Shown here one piece after another: positions 24,541 to 33,632 of a DNA stretch of 64,000 bases (its first letter is position 1; each line of letters opens with the position of its first letter). A program made the position numbers and the translations under genes. The stretch is taken from the NCBI RefSeq assembly GCF_900177245.1, contig NZ_FXBM01000001.1, positions 806,001-870,000 on the forward strand. Direction: 5' to 3'. The DNA is from Rathayibacter oskolensis (lineage in GTDB: Bacteria; Actinomycetota; Actinomycetes; Actinomycetales; Microbacteriaceae). Under the pieces are notes generated by a model, which saw nothing but the letters and a program-made list of their open reading frames with translations, was not told the origin of the DNA and ran no database searches.

Positions 24541-25065
24541 TCAGCGGGCGGCGGGCTCGATCTCGTCGACGATCCCGCCCAGGTCGGGAGCGATGTCGCT
24601 CGTCCCGGCCGGCTGCCTGAACACCACGAACTTGTAGAGGCAGAAGTTCCAGACCAGGCCGACCAGGACCGCGACGAGCTTCGCCGCGTTGATCGCGAGG
24701 AACGCCTTCTCGCCCGCGCTCGGCAGGAAGAGCAGCGAGGTGCCGAATCGGGTGTCGAAGAAGCGCTCGAAGCCGTAGATGATCAGGGACTGCAGCACGA
24801 GCGAGCTGAAGCCGGTGACCAGGAAGAACGTCGCGAAGGTGCGCAGCGTCGGGCGCTCGGGGTGCCGGAACACGAAGAAGTGGTTGAGGAGATAGGAGAC
24901 CGAGATGCCGACGGTCACCGAGATCAGGTTGGCGACCAGGGTCGGCAGGCCGACCAGCAGGGACAGCGCGTTGAGGATGAGGAAGTCGAGCGCCGTGTTG
25001 AGCGATCCGGCGACGATGAACCGCACCTTCTGCGATTCCCACCACGTTCCCGACCGACGCGACAC
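24541..25065 (-). CDS. GtrA-family membrane protein (polyprenyl-phosphate-sugar flippase type)
   Basis: The protein has 174 residues with four hydrophobic helices at about 12-32, 38-60, 75-97 and 115-140. Family marks are VRFIVAGSLNTALDFLILNA, SYLLNHFFVFRH and VWNFCLYKFVVFRQ. GtrA proteins are thought to flip polyprenyl-phosphate sugars across the membrane. GTG 25065 is set by GGAGGAGG just upstream; longer in-frame starts up to 25308 lack sense. It is divergent from a polyprenyl-phosphate glycosyltransferase gene, its natural partner. Confidence 0.88.
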   Translation of the reverse strand: MSRRSGTWWESQKVRFIVAGSLNTALDFLILNALSLLVGLPTLVANLISVTVGISVSYLLNHFFVFRHPERPTLRTFATFFLVTGFSSLVLQSLIIYGFERFFDTRFGTSLLFLPSAGEKAFLAINAAKLVAVLVGLVWNFCLYKFVVFRQPAGTSDIAPDLGGIVDEIEPAAR

Positions 25066-25279
25066 GGGTCCTCCTCCTGCCAGCCCCCGCCCGATCGAGC
25101 GCGGCCCGGCCGAGAGTACGCGTCGGATCTGAACTGCAGCCCCTCCCCGTGCGAACTGAACCTGAGAACAGGGGCGCGGCGCACCGCTCCCTCTCATCCG
25201 GAGGGGATGGTGCACGCTGGTAATGTTCGACCGCCTCCGCCCCGCCGGACCGCCCACGCCTCGCCCGAATCGGATTCTG

Positions 25280-26026
25280 ATGCTCTCGCTCACCATCGTC
25301 ACCCCCACCTACAACGAAGCGGACAACATCGGCGAGCTGCTCCGGCGCATCGCCGCCGCGGCGGCCAGGGAGCCCGGGGTGCGCATCCGCTCCGTCATCG
25401 TCGACGACTCCTCTCCGGACGGGACCGCCGAGAAGGCCCGGGCCCTCGCCGCGGAGCTCAGCAGCGAGACGTTCTCGGTCGAGGTGCTCGTGCGCACCGA
25501 GAAGGAGGGACTCGGGGCCGCCTACCTCTGGGCGTTCGGGGTGGTCCTGGACGGCGCGGACGCCCCCGACTACGTGCTGCAGATGGACGCCGACCTCTCG
25601 CACGACCCGAAGTACATCGCCGACTTCCTGCGCGAGGTGCGCGCGGGCGCGGACTTCGTCGTCGCCTCCCGCTACATCCCCGGAGGAGGCACGCCCGACT
25701 GGACGCTCGACCGCAAGATCCTGAGCCGGGGCGGCAACATCTACACGCGGGCCCTGCTGGGGTCGCGGCTGACCGACTGGACGGGCGGCTTCAACCTCTT
25801 CAGCCACGAGCTGCTCGAGCGCGTCCACTTCGAGACGGTCGACGCCGCGGGCTACGGCTTCCAGATCGCGCTGAAGCACCGCGCTCTCGCCTCGGCGAAA
25901 CGCGTCCGCGAGATCCCCATCGTCTTCCTCGACCGCACGGAGGGGACCTCGAAGATCCCCGGCAACACGCTGCTCAAGAGCCTCCTGCTCGTCCTGCGCA
26001 TCCGCCTCGGGCGAGACGGGTCGTGA
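25280..26026 (+). CDS. Family 2 glycosyltransferase, polyprenol-phosphate-hexose synthase type
   Basis: The protein has 248 residues. It is DPM1-like: TIVTPTYNEADNIGELLRRI, VDDSSPDGT, LGAAYLWAFG, LQMDADLSHDPKYI (DxD), VASRYIPGGGTPDW, then KILSRGGNIYTRALLG and FKxxR-like core. It makes a polyprenyl-phosphate-linked sugar, most likely mannose by likeness to Ppm/DPM. ATG 25280 (MLSLTIVTPT) is chosen because the family starts there. An in-frame ATG at 25223 is inside a TAATGT that may be the -10 element, so the longer start is less likely. The stop overlaps the next gene as GTGA. Confidence 0.87.
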   Translation: MLSLTIVTPTYNEADNIGELLRRIAAAAAREPGVRIRSVIVDDSSPDGTAEKARALAAELSSETFSVEVLVRTEKEGLGAAYLWAFGVVLDGADAPDYVLQMDADLSHDPKYIADFLREVRAGADFVVASRYIPGGGTPDWTLDRKILSRGGNIYTRALLGSRLTDWTGGFNLFSHELLERVHFETVDAAGYGFQIALKHRALASAKRVREIPIVFLDRTEGTSKIPGNTLLKSLLLVLRIRLGRDGS

Positions 26027-27726
26027 TCGCGGGAGCCGCCGGGCGGCGGAGCCGGTGGACCGTGCTCGGTCTCGAGGCCGCGGGTCTGCTGCTCGTCCTC
26101 TCGGCGACTCTGCTCGTCCTGGGCCGCCTCTCGAGCACTCCGTGGTGGAGCTACCTGCTCTCCGACGGCGACTCCCTCGCCCTGCCGCTGCTCGTGCAGT
26201 CGGTCGAGCGGGGCGAGCCCTTCCAGTGGGTCATGACGAGCCAGCTCCTGGTATTCCCCGAGCTGCCGCTGTATCTGCTGAGCCTCGTGCTCGCCGGCGG
26301 CGGCGCGGTGGGCGCCCTGGTGGTCAACGCGTTCGTCAACGTCGCCGTGCTGCACCTCTCGGTGCGCTGGCTCGCGGCCCGGGTGCTCGCCGGGCGCCCG
26401 CAGCTCTGGCGGGTGGGAGCCGCGACCGTCGCCACGGGCATCGTCGTGCTGCTCTCGGCCACCGAGGGACGCGGTCTGATCAACGCGGGCGCGTTCGCGA
26501 GCGGGATCCTGCTCACGACCTACTACTCCGGCGTCGCGCTCGCGGCCGTCCTCGCGCTCGCGCTGATGGCCGAGGCGAGCGGCGGCTTCGACCCGGCTCG
26601 CCCGCCCCGGCCCCTGCGGACCGCCCTGGCCCTGCTCGGCCTCGCGATCGTCTCGGCAGCGACGACGCTCTCGAATCCGCTCTTCGCGCTCCAGTTCACC
26701 GCCCCCGCCGTCGTCTCGCTGCTGGCGGTGCTGATCCTGAGGCGGATGTCGTGGCGGCGCGTGCTGCTGATCTCGGCCGTCCTCGTGGCGAGCGCGGGGA
26801 TCGGCTACGTCGCGCGCGGGGCGCTGGCCCGGTTCGTCGCGGTCGACGCCGCCACGTACCTTCACATCGAGCGCGCGGGCACCGCCGTCGACGGCTTCAT
26901 CCTCCAGATGCGCGACGTCGGCTCGACCCGCCTCGGGAAGCTCGAGATCCTGATCGTCGTGCTGCTGCTGCTCGCGGCCTGCCTCACCCTGGTGCTCGCC
27001 GTCGCGACGCAGGTGCGGCCGGAGTCGCCGTGGTCGGTCGCCGACTCGAGCGTCGTGATCGCGACGTTCGTGCTCGTCGCCTCCGCCTCCCTGCTCGTCG
27101 GGCAGGTGATCACCGGCAGCCTCGTCAGCCGCTATCTGCTCCCGCTCGCCGTGTTCCCGGCACTGATGGTGCTCCCGGCCGCTCAGGAGTGGATCCCGCC
27201 CCGCATCGCCGCACGGTTCCGAATGCTCCGGCCCTGGCGGATCGGGTCGGCCGCGCGAGGGGGACTGGCGGTCGCGGTCGCCCTGGTCGTCGTCGGTGCG
27301 GTGGTCGTCGCCGGTCCCGCCGTGCGCACGGCGGCCGCCGAGGCGGGCAGCACTCCCGAGCGGGCCTGCCTCGAGAGCTGGATCGGGGACCGCGAGGTCT
27401 CGGGAGTCGGCTCGTTCTGGAGCACCCGCCCCCTCGAGCTCTACGGGGGCGACCGCGTCGACGTGCAGCAGGTCAACTTCGACTTCACCGCTCAGCTCTG
27501 GATGAACAACGCGGCCTCCTACCAGGGCACGACCTTCAGCTACGTGCTCGCCGACCGGGAGCCGGACTGGGCGGCGCTCGCGCTCGGCCACCTCGGCGAG
27601 CCCGCGTCGATCACCGCGTGCCCCACCTTCGACGTCTACGACTACGCGGGCACCCCCGGAGAGGCGGAGTTGAACAGGATCATCGACGGCAGCATCGAGA
27701 AGGCGAGGGACGAGCGTGGCTTCTGA
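26023..27726 (+). CDS. Large polytopic membrane protein, GT-C-like
   Basis: The protein has 567 residues and about eleven hydrophobic segments between residues 14 and 440. An extracytoplasmic C-terminal domain of about 125 residues follows (ACLESWIGDREVSGVGSFWS; Cys near both ends). The first long loop has LLSDGDSLALPLLVQS, where GT-C enzymes keep an acidic pair for a polyprenyl-phosphate-sugar donor. I recognise no named family. It overlaps the upstream polyprenyl-phosphate glycosyltransferase by 4 bases and the next gene by 11. That suggests it uses the sugar made by that enzyme. Confidence 0.8.
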   Translation: MIAGAAGRRSRWTVLGLEAAGLLLVLSATLLVLGRLSSTPWWSYLLSDGDSLALPLLVQSVERGEPFQWVMTSQLLVFPELPLYLLSLVLAGGGAVGALVVNAFVNVAVLHLSVRWLAARVLAGRPQLWRVGAATVATGIVVLLSATEGRGLINAGAFASGILLTTYYSGVALAAVLALALMAEASGGFDPARPPRPLRTALALLGLAIVSAATTLSNPLFALQFTAPAVVSLLAVLILRRMSWRRVLLISAVLVASAGIGYVARGALARFVAVDAATYLHIERAGTAVDGFILQMRDVGSTRLGKLEILIVVLLLLAACLTLVLAVATQVRPESPWSVADSSVVIATFVLVASASLLVGQVITGSLVSRYLLPLAVFPALMVLPAAQEWIPPRIAARFRMLRPWRIGSAARGGLAVAVALVVVGAVVVAGPAVRTAAAEAGSTPERACLESWIGDREVSGVGSFWSTRPLELYGGDRVDVQQVNFDFTAQLWMNNAASYQGTTFSYVLADREPDWAALALGHLGEPASITACPTFDVYDYAGTPGEAELNRIIDGSIEKARDERGF

Positions 27727-29542
27727 GCAGAACGGGCCGGCCCCCGTCCGTCGCCGCGCGCGGAGGTGGGTGCGCGAGGCCGTCTGGGCCCTCGCGGCGG
27801 CGCTCGTCTCCGTCCTCGCGGCGATGATCGCGCTGGGCGCCTCGCCCGGCACGCTCTCCGAGCGGTGGCGGGTCGGCGGCGACGACCAGATCCTGCACTA
27901 CATGCTGTTCCGCAGCGCGACGCAGTCGTTCCCGTTCGCCGAGAACGGCGCCCTCGGCTTCCCCGACGGCTTCAACGCCTTCTTCACGGCGCAGTTCGAC
28001 CTGGCGTCGGCCCTGGTCGCCGGCGTGCTCGCCCTCGTGATCCGAGACGGCTTCCTGCTCCTGAACGTCTTCTACCTCCTCACCTTCGCCTTCGTCGCCG
28101 TGACGGGCTACGCGTTCTTCCGCTGTCTGCGCGTGCCGCCGTGGACCGCCGCCCTGGTCGCGACGGTCTTCAGCCTCGCTCCCTACCACTTCCTCCGGAT
28201 CAGCGCGGGCCACGCGTTCCTCGCCAACTACTGGGCGATCCCGCTCCTCGGGATCCTCGTGCTCGTGGTCGCGGGGGAGCGGACCGACCCGTTCCGAGCC
28301 TGGCGCTCGCGGGGAGCCACTCCTCGAGCCCGCCTGCTCCGCGGCGCCGTCCCCGTCGTGCTGCTGCCGGCGATGATCGCGACGACAGGCGGCTACTACT
28401 ACGTGTTCACCGTGATCGTGCTCGGGGGCGTGTGGCTCCTCGGTGCGCTCGCCGGACTCGCCAGCAGGGTGCCGGTGCGCGCGATCCTGGCGCGGGTCCT
28501 CCCGCTCGGTGTCCTCGGCGTGCTCGTCGCGGCCGAGCTCGTGCTGCTCGGGGGCGACTGGGGCGAGCGCTACGCCCCCTACTTCGAGAGCAGGGGAGTG
28601 GGCGAGTCGGAGGACTTCGCGGGCAAGATCCTGTCGCTGTTCCTGCCCTGGCAGGGCACGGAGGTGCCGAAGATCGGCGCGCTGCCGAACATCTACGAGA
28701 ACGCGACGGCGGTCGCCGTGAACACCGAACCGCCGGGGATGTCCCTGATCGCCATCGTGGGCCTCTGCCTCCTCCTCGCCTCGCTGCCGATGCTGGGGCT
28801 GGTCGGCGGGCGGGCCCTGCGGACCACGGCCTTCGGCCGCTTCGTCTCGGACGAGCACGTGCGGGTCCTCGCCGTCGCCCTGCTGTGGACGCTCCTCTTC
28901 TACGTGGTGACCGGCTTCGGCATGGCGGTGGCCCTGATCGCGGGGACGACCATCAGAGCGTGGTCGCGCCTGTCGATCGTCATCGCGCTCCTCGCCCTCG
29001 GCGCGGTCGCCATCGGTCTCGCCCGCATCGGACGGCGCTGGGTCCGTTTCGCCGTCATCGCTCTGCTCGTGGTGGTCGGCGTGCTCGACCAGCTCGCGGG
29101 CGTGGCGCGCATGGTGCCGATCGCGCCGACCGAGGACGAGGAGATGACCTCGTTCGTCGCCGAGGCCGATGCCGCGCTCCCGGACGGCTGCGGAGTCGTG
29201 CAGCTGCCGATCAAGAGCTTCCCGGACAGCGGCGCGATCGGCGAGATGGCCGACTACGACGAGGCGCTGCCCTACCTCTACACCGAGGGCGACCATCTGT
29301 CGTGGAGCTACGGCTCGATCCGCGGGACGACCGGCTACGACGTCTTCGGCGGGGTCGGCACTCCGGAGGAGTTCGCCGCGGCCGTGGAGGAGAGCGGTGC
29401 GTGCGCGGTCTTCGTCGACACCGCGGCCTACGTCGACAGCGAGGGCGCCTGGTACGACGACGTCGTCGCGGTGAGCGGGTCGCTCACTCCGGTGGCGCAG
29501 TCCTCGTCGGGTCGGTGGCTCGTCTTCTCCGTGGTCCCGTGA
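27716..29542 (+). CDS. Large polytopic membrane protein, GT-C-like
   Basis: The protein has 608 residues and about eleven TM helices, then a soluble C-terminus of about 130 residues (VAEADAALPDGCGVVQLPIK, then IRGTTGYDVFGGVGTPEEF). The first loop reads RVGGDDQILHYMLFRSATQS, with the acidic pair expected in GT-C transferases. The C-terminal part resembles the outer domain seen in YfhO-like and related membrane glycosyltransferases, though I do not claim the family. The GTG start overlaps the previous gene by 11 bases. It converges with the gene at 29556 across 13 bases. Confidence 0.8.
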   Translation: MASEQNGPAPVRRRARRWVREAVWALAAALVSVLAAMIALGASPGTLSERWRVGGDDQILHYMLFRSATQSFPFAENGALGFPDGFNAFFTAQFDLASALVAGVLALVIRDGFLLLNVFYLLTFAFVAVTGYAFFRCLRVPPWTAALVATVFSLAPYHFLRISAGHAFLANYWAIPLLGILVLVVAGERTDPFRAWRSRGATPRARLLRGAVPVVLLPAMIATTGGYYYVFTVIVLGGVWLLGALAGLASRVPVRAILARVLPLGVLGVLVAAELVLLGGDWGERYAPYFESRGVGESEDFAGKILSLFLPWQGTEVPKIGALPNIYENATAVAVNTEPPGMSLIAIVGLCLLLASLPMLGLVGGRALRTTAFGRFVSDEHVRVLAVALLWTLLFYVVTGFGMAVALIAGTTIRAWSRLSIVIALLALGAVAIGLARIGRRWVRFAVIALLVVVGVLDQLAGVARMVPIAPTEDEEMTSFVAEADAALPDGCGVVQLPIKSFPDSGAIGEMADYDEALPYLYTEGDHLSWSYGSIRGTTGYDVFGGVGTPEEFAAAVEESGACAVFVDTAAYVDSEGAWYDDVVAVSGSLTPVAQSSSGRWLVFSVVP

Positions 29543-29555
29543 GAACGACTCCCGG

Positions 29556-31082
29556 TCAGAACAGTCCCCAGGGCTGAGCGTAGACGTCGAACGGCTCCTC
29601 GTAGAAGTAGACGGTGTAGCCGCCGAGCTCGACGCGCTCGTGCGCGGGCAGCACCGTCGAGGTCCTCAGCTCCTCGTCGTTGTACTGCCCGGTGTTCACG
29701 ACGATCACGGGCGCGCCCGCCTCGGCGGCGAGGGTCTCGTAGCCCGGGTAGCGGCGGGTGACCAGCGCCGCGACGGTGACCTCCTCGTTGGTCGAGGCCG
29801 TGAGAGCGTAGCTCAGCCAGTAGTTGCCGTAGACGTGGTCGGCACCGCGGCTCTCGAGCAGCTCGGCGACGGGGACGAAGCCGCCGTCGAAGCGGTTCGC
29901 CGTGTCGACCCGGAAGTGGTCGCTCCGGTCCCACACGCCCGAGGTGGTCACCGCCGCGGCGATGAGCACCGCGACGACGGCGACCGGCGTCCAGCGCGAG
30001 ACGAGCCAGGCGCCCGCGAGCGCGAACGCGGGCAGGAGGAACACGCCGTAGCGCACGGAATCGGGTCCGAGGTCGAGACCGGCGCCGATCACCAGGACCG
30101 CGACGACGAGGATCGTCCCCGCGCCCACGAGGAGGAAGGCCACGCGGCGCACCGCGACGCCGAGAACCAGGAGCCCGACGATCAGGACCACGGCGGTCCA
30201 GCCGATGACGGAGCTCGAGAAGTCACCCGGCTCGGTGCGGAAGGCGACAGGGAGCATGTCGTGGAAGAGGGCCGTGACGCTGTCGACGGTCGGATGCCAG
30301 TCGCCGGTGCCGAGGGGCTGCGTGGCCTTCTCGCTGCGCAGCGCCTCGACGATCCAGGGTGAGGCGGTGACGGCCGCGGCGGCGATCCCGAGCAGCCAGT
30401 GCAGAGGTCGGCGGATGTCGCGGACGACGAGGGCCAGCACCGCCGGTGCCGCCAGTGCGACGCTCATCGGCGAGGACCAGAGGGCGAGCCCGCTCAGCGC
30501 GCCCGCGAGGAGCCATGAGAGCAGCGGACGGCGCAGCGGCGCGGAGGCCACCGCGACCACGCCGAGCGCGACGGCGATGCTCGGTCCGTAGAAGCCGGGG
30601 TCGCGGGTGCTCACCTGCAGCAGGACCACGCCGGGGAACCAGAAGAGCAGCCCCGCGGCGAGCCCGGCGGCGGGGCCGGCGGCGCGCGCGGCGATGCTCC
30701 TGAGCAGCACCGCGCAGAGGAGGAACCAGAGACTCGAGACGATGGCGAGCACCTCGATGTGCGCGCCGAACACCGTCATCACGAGGCCCGCGGTGGTCTG
30801 CAGCAGCGTGCCTCCGTAGGACTGGCCCCAGAAGAAGGCGGGGAACTCGCCGTCGGCGACGTGCTTCGCCATCAGGTAGACCACGGCGTGGTCGGCATCG
30901 AGGACGTGCCCCGGGCTGACGATGAAGAGGATGCGCAGGACGAGGCCGACGGCGGCGAGGCTCCAGAAGACCAGGCCGTACGCGTGCGCGCGGGCGAAGC
31001 CGACCGCGGACCGGCGTGTCGCGCGGTCGGCGGAGCCTTCGAGGGTGCGATCCTCGCGAGTGGCCCGCTCCTGGGTCGACAT
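29556..31082 (-). CDS. Polytopic membrane glycosyltransferase, GT-39/GT-C-like
   Basis: The protein has 508 residues with about ten TM helices. After the first helix comes SPGHVLDADHAVVYLMAKHV and FFWGQSYGGTLLQTTAGLVM; the Asp pair (DAD) fits the catalytic first loop of PMT/ArnT-like enzymes. A C-terminal outer domain of roughly 100 residues ends in VYFYEEPFDVYAQPWGLF. GGAG precedes ATG 31082, and TAGGTT at 31128-31133 may be its -10. It is divergent from the UDP-xylose synthase, and may be the transferase that uses the second lipid-linked sugar. Confidence 0.8.
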   Translation of the reverse strand: MSTQERATREDRTLEGSADRATRRSAVGFARAHAYGLVFWSLAAVGLVLRILFIVSPGHVLDADHAVVYLMAKHVADGEFPAFFWGQSYGGTLLQTTAGLVMTVFGAHIEVLAIVSSLWFLLCAVLLRSIAARAAGPAAGLAAGLLFWFPGVVLLQVSTRDPGFYGPSIAVALGVVAVASAPLRRPLLSWLLAGALSGLALWSSPMSVALAAPAVLALVVRDIRRPLHWLLGIAAAAVTASPWIVEALRSEKATQPLGTGDWHPTVDSVTALFHDMLPVAFRTEPGDFSSSVIGWTAVVLIVGLLVLGVAVRRVAFLLVGAGTILVVAVLVIGAGLDLGPDSVRYGVFLLPAFALAGAWLVSRWTPVAVVAVLIAAAVTTSGVWDRSDHFRVDTANRFDGGFVPVAELLESRGADHVYGNYWLSYALTASTNEEVTVAALVTRRYPGYETLAAEAGAPVIVVNTGQYNDEELRTSTVLPAHERVELGGYTVYFYEEPFDVYAQPWGLF

Positions 31083-31127
31083 GGTCCGCTCCGTCTGCTC
31101 GTGGGCCGCCCGGTCGCAGCCGCAGAA

Positions 31128-31133
31128 AACCTA
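31128..31133 (-). promoter_or_regulatory. -10 element for the membrane glycosyltransferase at 29556-31082
   Basis: TAGGTT on the minus strand lies 45 bases before ATG 31082; the leader would contain its GGAG ribosome site. Confidence 0.4.
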
Positions 31134-31199
31134 GCCCATGGTCGCGCACGCGAGGTGGCGGCACCGGCGCGCGGCGACCGCTCCACTTCTGTGCGTCAT

Positions 31200-31205
31200 G
31201 ATAAT
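31200..31205 (+). promoter_or_regulatory. -10 element of the UDP-xylose synthase operon
   Basis: GATAAT in an AT-rich pocket gives a start near 31212 and a leader of about 50 bases with AAAGG before GTG 31262. The 179 bases between the divergent genes hold both promoters. Confidence 0.5.
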
Positions 31206-31261
31206 CTCCTCGAATTGCCCGCTTAGGCGGCCCTGACACCCCCTTTGACCGAAAGGCAGCC

Positions 31262-32221
31262 GTGCCCTCCATGCGCCGTCGCTTCCTCGTCGCGGGCGGA
31301 GCGGGATTCCTCGGTTCCAACCTCTGCGCGGAGATCCTCCGCCGAGGTGACGAGGTCGTCGTCCTCGACAACCTGATCACCGGATCGACCCGGAACCTCG
31401 CTCCACTCCTCGCGCACCCCTCCCTCACGTTCGTCGAGGCCGATGCGGCGTCCGCGATGGATCTCCCGGGTCCCTTCGACGTCGTGCTGCACTTCGCCTC
31501 GCCCGCGTCGCCTCCGCGCTATCTCGCGCACCCGATCGAGACCCTCCACGCGGGATCGACGGTCACCGAGGCTCTGCTCGAGGTCGCCAAGCGCGACGGC
31601 GCCCGCTTCGTCGTCTCCTCCACGTCGGAGGTGTACGGGGACCCGCACGTGCACCCCCAGCACGAGGAGTACTGGGGCAACGTGAACCCCAACGGGCCGC
31701 GCAGCGTCTACGACGAGGCCAAGCGCTACGCCGAGGCCATCACGTTCGCGTACCGCCGCTACTTCGAGGTGAACACCGGAGTGATCCGGATCTTCAACAC
31801 CTACGGCCCGAACATGGACATCGACGACGGTCGCGCCGTGCCGGCGTTCGTCAAGGCCGCACTGACCGGTGCGTCGATCCCGATGCACGGGGACGGCACC
31901 CAGACCCGGTCGCTGCTCTTCGTGGACGACCTCGTCGACGGGATCCTCCGGATGGCCGACTCGCAGGACTCGGGGCCGATCAACCTCGGCTCGGTCGACG
32001 AGCTCGAGCTGGGCGAGATCGCCCGCCGGATCGTCGCGATCATCGGCAGCGACTCGCAGATCCACTACGAGCCGCGCCCGGTCGACGACCCCGAGCGCCG
32101 CAAGCCCGACATCACGAAGGCCCGCGAGATCCTCGGCTGGGAGCCGACCGTCTCCGTCGAGGACGGACTGACCCGCACCATCGCCTGGTTCGAGTCGACC
32201 GTCGTCGCCGCCGCGAAGTAG
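31262..32221 (+). CDS. UDP-glucuronate decarboxylase (UDP-xylose synthase)
   Basis: The protein has 319 residues. It is an extended SDR that turns UDP-glucuronate into UDP-xylose. The NAD site is GGAGFLG (12-18). Its signature is close to UXS: LHFASPASPPRYLAHPIETL, SSTSEVYGDPHVHPQHEEYW and GNVNPNGPRSVYDEAKRYAE, with catalytic Tyr150 and Lys154. IFNTYGPNMDIDDGR and RSLLFVDDLVDGI follow. UXS differs from other SDRs in having the ESP-like SEVYGDP and GNVNPxGPR blocks. UDP-glucuronate would come from a dehydrogenase outside the window. GTG 31262 or ATG 31271 could be the start; AAAGG favours the former. Confidence 0.87.
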   Translation: MPSMRRRFLVAGGAGFLGSNLCAEILRRGDEVVVLDNLITGSTRNLAPLLAHPSLTFVEADAASAMDLPGPFDVVLHFASPASPPRYLAHPIETLHAGSTVTEALLEVAKRDGARFVVSSTSEVYGDPHVHPQHEEYWGNVNPNGPRSVYDEAKRYAEAITFAYRRYFEVNTGVIRIFNTYGPNMDIDDGRAVPAFVKAALTGASIPMHGDGTQTRSLLFVDDLVDGILRMADSQDSGPINLGSVDELELGEIARRIVAIIGSDSQIHYEPRPVDDPERRKPDITKAREILGWEPTVSVEDGLTRTIAWFESTVVAAAK

Positions 32222-32239
32222 AGAGAGAACCGACGACCC

Positions 32240-32965
32240 GTGAAGCTTTCCATCCTCATGCCCGTGTACAACGAGCAGGCGACGCTCCAGAAGGCCGTCG
32301 ACCGCGTTCTCGCGATCCGGTTCCAGGAGGGGGTCGAGATCGAGTTCGTGATCGTCAACGACGGCAGCAGGGACCGCACCCGCCAGATCCTCGATGCGCT
32401 CGAGGATCCGCGCATCCGCGTGTTCCACCAGAGCGTGAACCAGGGCAAGGGCGCGGCGATCAGCCGAGCCGTCAAGGAGGCGACGGGCGACTACGTCATC
32501 ATCTGCGACGCCGACGAGGAGTACCGCCCGAGCGAGATCCCCTCCCTCCTGCAGCCCGTTCTCGACGGCGACGCCCAGCTGGTCTACGGAAGCCGCACGT
32601 TCGGCAGCCACACGTCGTTCTCGTACTGGTACGTGATCGGGAACAAGGGCGTCAACCTCGTCACGAACATCCTGTTCAACGCCTACGTCTCGGATGTCGA
32701 GACCTGCTTCAAGCTCATGCCCCTCGCGCTCTACCGCTCCCTCGACATCAAGGAGAAGGGCTTCGGCATGGAGGCGGAGGTCACCGCGAAGCTCCTCGCC
32801 CGCGGCTACCGCCCGTACGAGGTCGGCATCAGCTACAAGGCCCGCACCCGCGAGGAGGGCAAGAAGATCACCGTGAAGGACGGCTTCGAGGCCCTCTGGA
32901 TCCTCCTCAAGATCCGCGTGCGCGAGGGTTCCCGGACCCGCCCGCCGCAGGTCCCCGCGGCCTGA
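32240..32965 (+). CDS. Family 2 glycosyltransferase, polyprenyl-phosphate type
   Basis: The protein has 241 residues. It has LSILMPVYNEQATLQKAVDR, FVIVNDGSRDRTRQIL, NQGKGAAISRAVKEATGDYV and the DxD in ICDADEEYRPSEIPSLL, then LVYGSRTFG and VSDVETCFKLMPLALY. This is the dolichyl-phosphate-sugar synthase type without C-terminal TM helices. Between the UDP-xylose synthase and a GtrA flippase, it probably makes polyprenyl-phosphate-xylose or a related hexose (inference). It starts with GTG 32240, 18 bases after the previous stop. Confidence 0.87.
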   Translation: MKLSILMPVYNEQATLQKAVDRVLAIRFQEGVEIEFVIVNDGSRDRTRQILDALEDPRIRVFHQSVNQGKGAAISRAVKEATGDYVIICDADEEYRPSEIPSLLQPVLDGDAQLVYGSRTFGSHTSFSYWYVIGNKGVNLVTNILFNAYVSDVETCFKLMPLALYRSLDIKEKGFGMEAEVTAKLLARGYRPYEVGISYKARTREEGKKITVKDGFEALWILLKIRVREGSRTRPPQVPAA

Positions 32966-32966
32966 C

Positions 32967-33563
32967 GTGGGAGACGTGAACGGGGGCGCCGCCGCCGCTC
33001 GGCCGGGCCTCCTGGGGCGCCTCAAGGCGATCTACCGCGGCCTGATCACCTACGCGCTGAAGTTCGGAGTCGTGGGGATCCTCGGTCTCGTCGTCGACGT
33101 GACCGTCTTCAACCTGCTGCGCGTCGGCGGGATCGGCGGCGAGCACCTGCTCTCGGGGCCGATCGGCGCGAAGGTGGTCGCCGTCGCGGCAGCGACCGTC
33201 GTGACCTGGTTCGGCAACCGCTACTGGACCTTCCGCGAGCACCGGCGCAAGAACTACCTGCTCGAGCTGGTCGAGTTCAGCGTGGTGGCGACGGCCGGCA
33301 TGGCCGTGAACCTGCTCCCGCTCTACATCTCGCACTACGTGCTCGGGTTCGACAACCTCGTGGCCGACAACATCTCGGCGAACGTCATCGGGCTCGCGCT
33401 GGCCACCGGCTTCCGCTTCGTCCTCTACCGGTACTGGGTCTTCGGGCACCACCGCTCCGGTGGAGTCGTCGAGGCCAGAGAGGCCGAGATCGCCGCGGCC
33501 GCGCTCTTCGAGAGCGACGAGGCCGCCGTCAACGACACGGCGTCCCTCCGGCGCCTGCTCTGA
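32967..33563 (+). CDS. GtrA-family membrane protein (flippase type)
   Basis: The protein has 198 residues with four TM helices at about 28-50, 62-80, 98-120 and 130-152. Marks are KFGVVGILGLVVDVTVFNLL, TWFGNRYWTFREHRRKNYLL and FRFVLYRYWVFGHH. It has a C-terminal tail of about 40 residues (REAEIAAAALFESDEAAV). It starts one base after the preceding glycosyltransferase stop, so the two are co-translated. GTG 32976 is an alternative start. It is the second GtrA in the window. Confidence 0.87.
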   Translation: MGDVNGGAAAARPGLLGRLKAIYRGLITYALKFGVVGILGLVVDVTVFNLLRVGGIGGEHLLSGPIGAKVVAVAAATVVTWFGNRYWTFREHRRKNYLLELVEFSVVATAGMAVNLLPLYISHYVLGFDNLVADNISANVIGLALATGFRFVLYRYWVFGHHRSGGVVEAREAEIAAAALFESDEAAVNDTASLRRLL

Positions 33564-33620
33564 CCCGAGGTCGCGAGCGGCCGGCGGGAGTCGCTGCCCT
33601 GCTCGGCCGCGCGCCCCGCC

Positions 33621-33626
33621 TAAGAT
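33621..33626 (+). promoter_or_regulatory. -10 element for the leaderless small ORF and glycosyltransferase pair
   Basis: TAAGAT is followed by 6 bases and GTG 33633. It gives the glycosyltransferase genes a promoter separate from the UDP-xylose synthase group. Confidence 0.55.
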
Positions 33627-33632
33627 GGCTGG

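Noticed and set aside
25223-25279. Longer start for the polyprenyl-phosphate glycosyltransferase
   Set aside because: The ATG lies inside a likely -10 box and the added 19 residues are Pro/Arg-rich, unlike the family.
27680-29296. 538-residue minus-strand frame
   Set aside because: Antisense to a clear membrane protein gene; composition is Arg/Asp/Glu/His-rich with no hydrophobic core.
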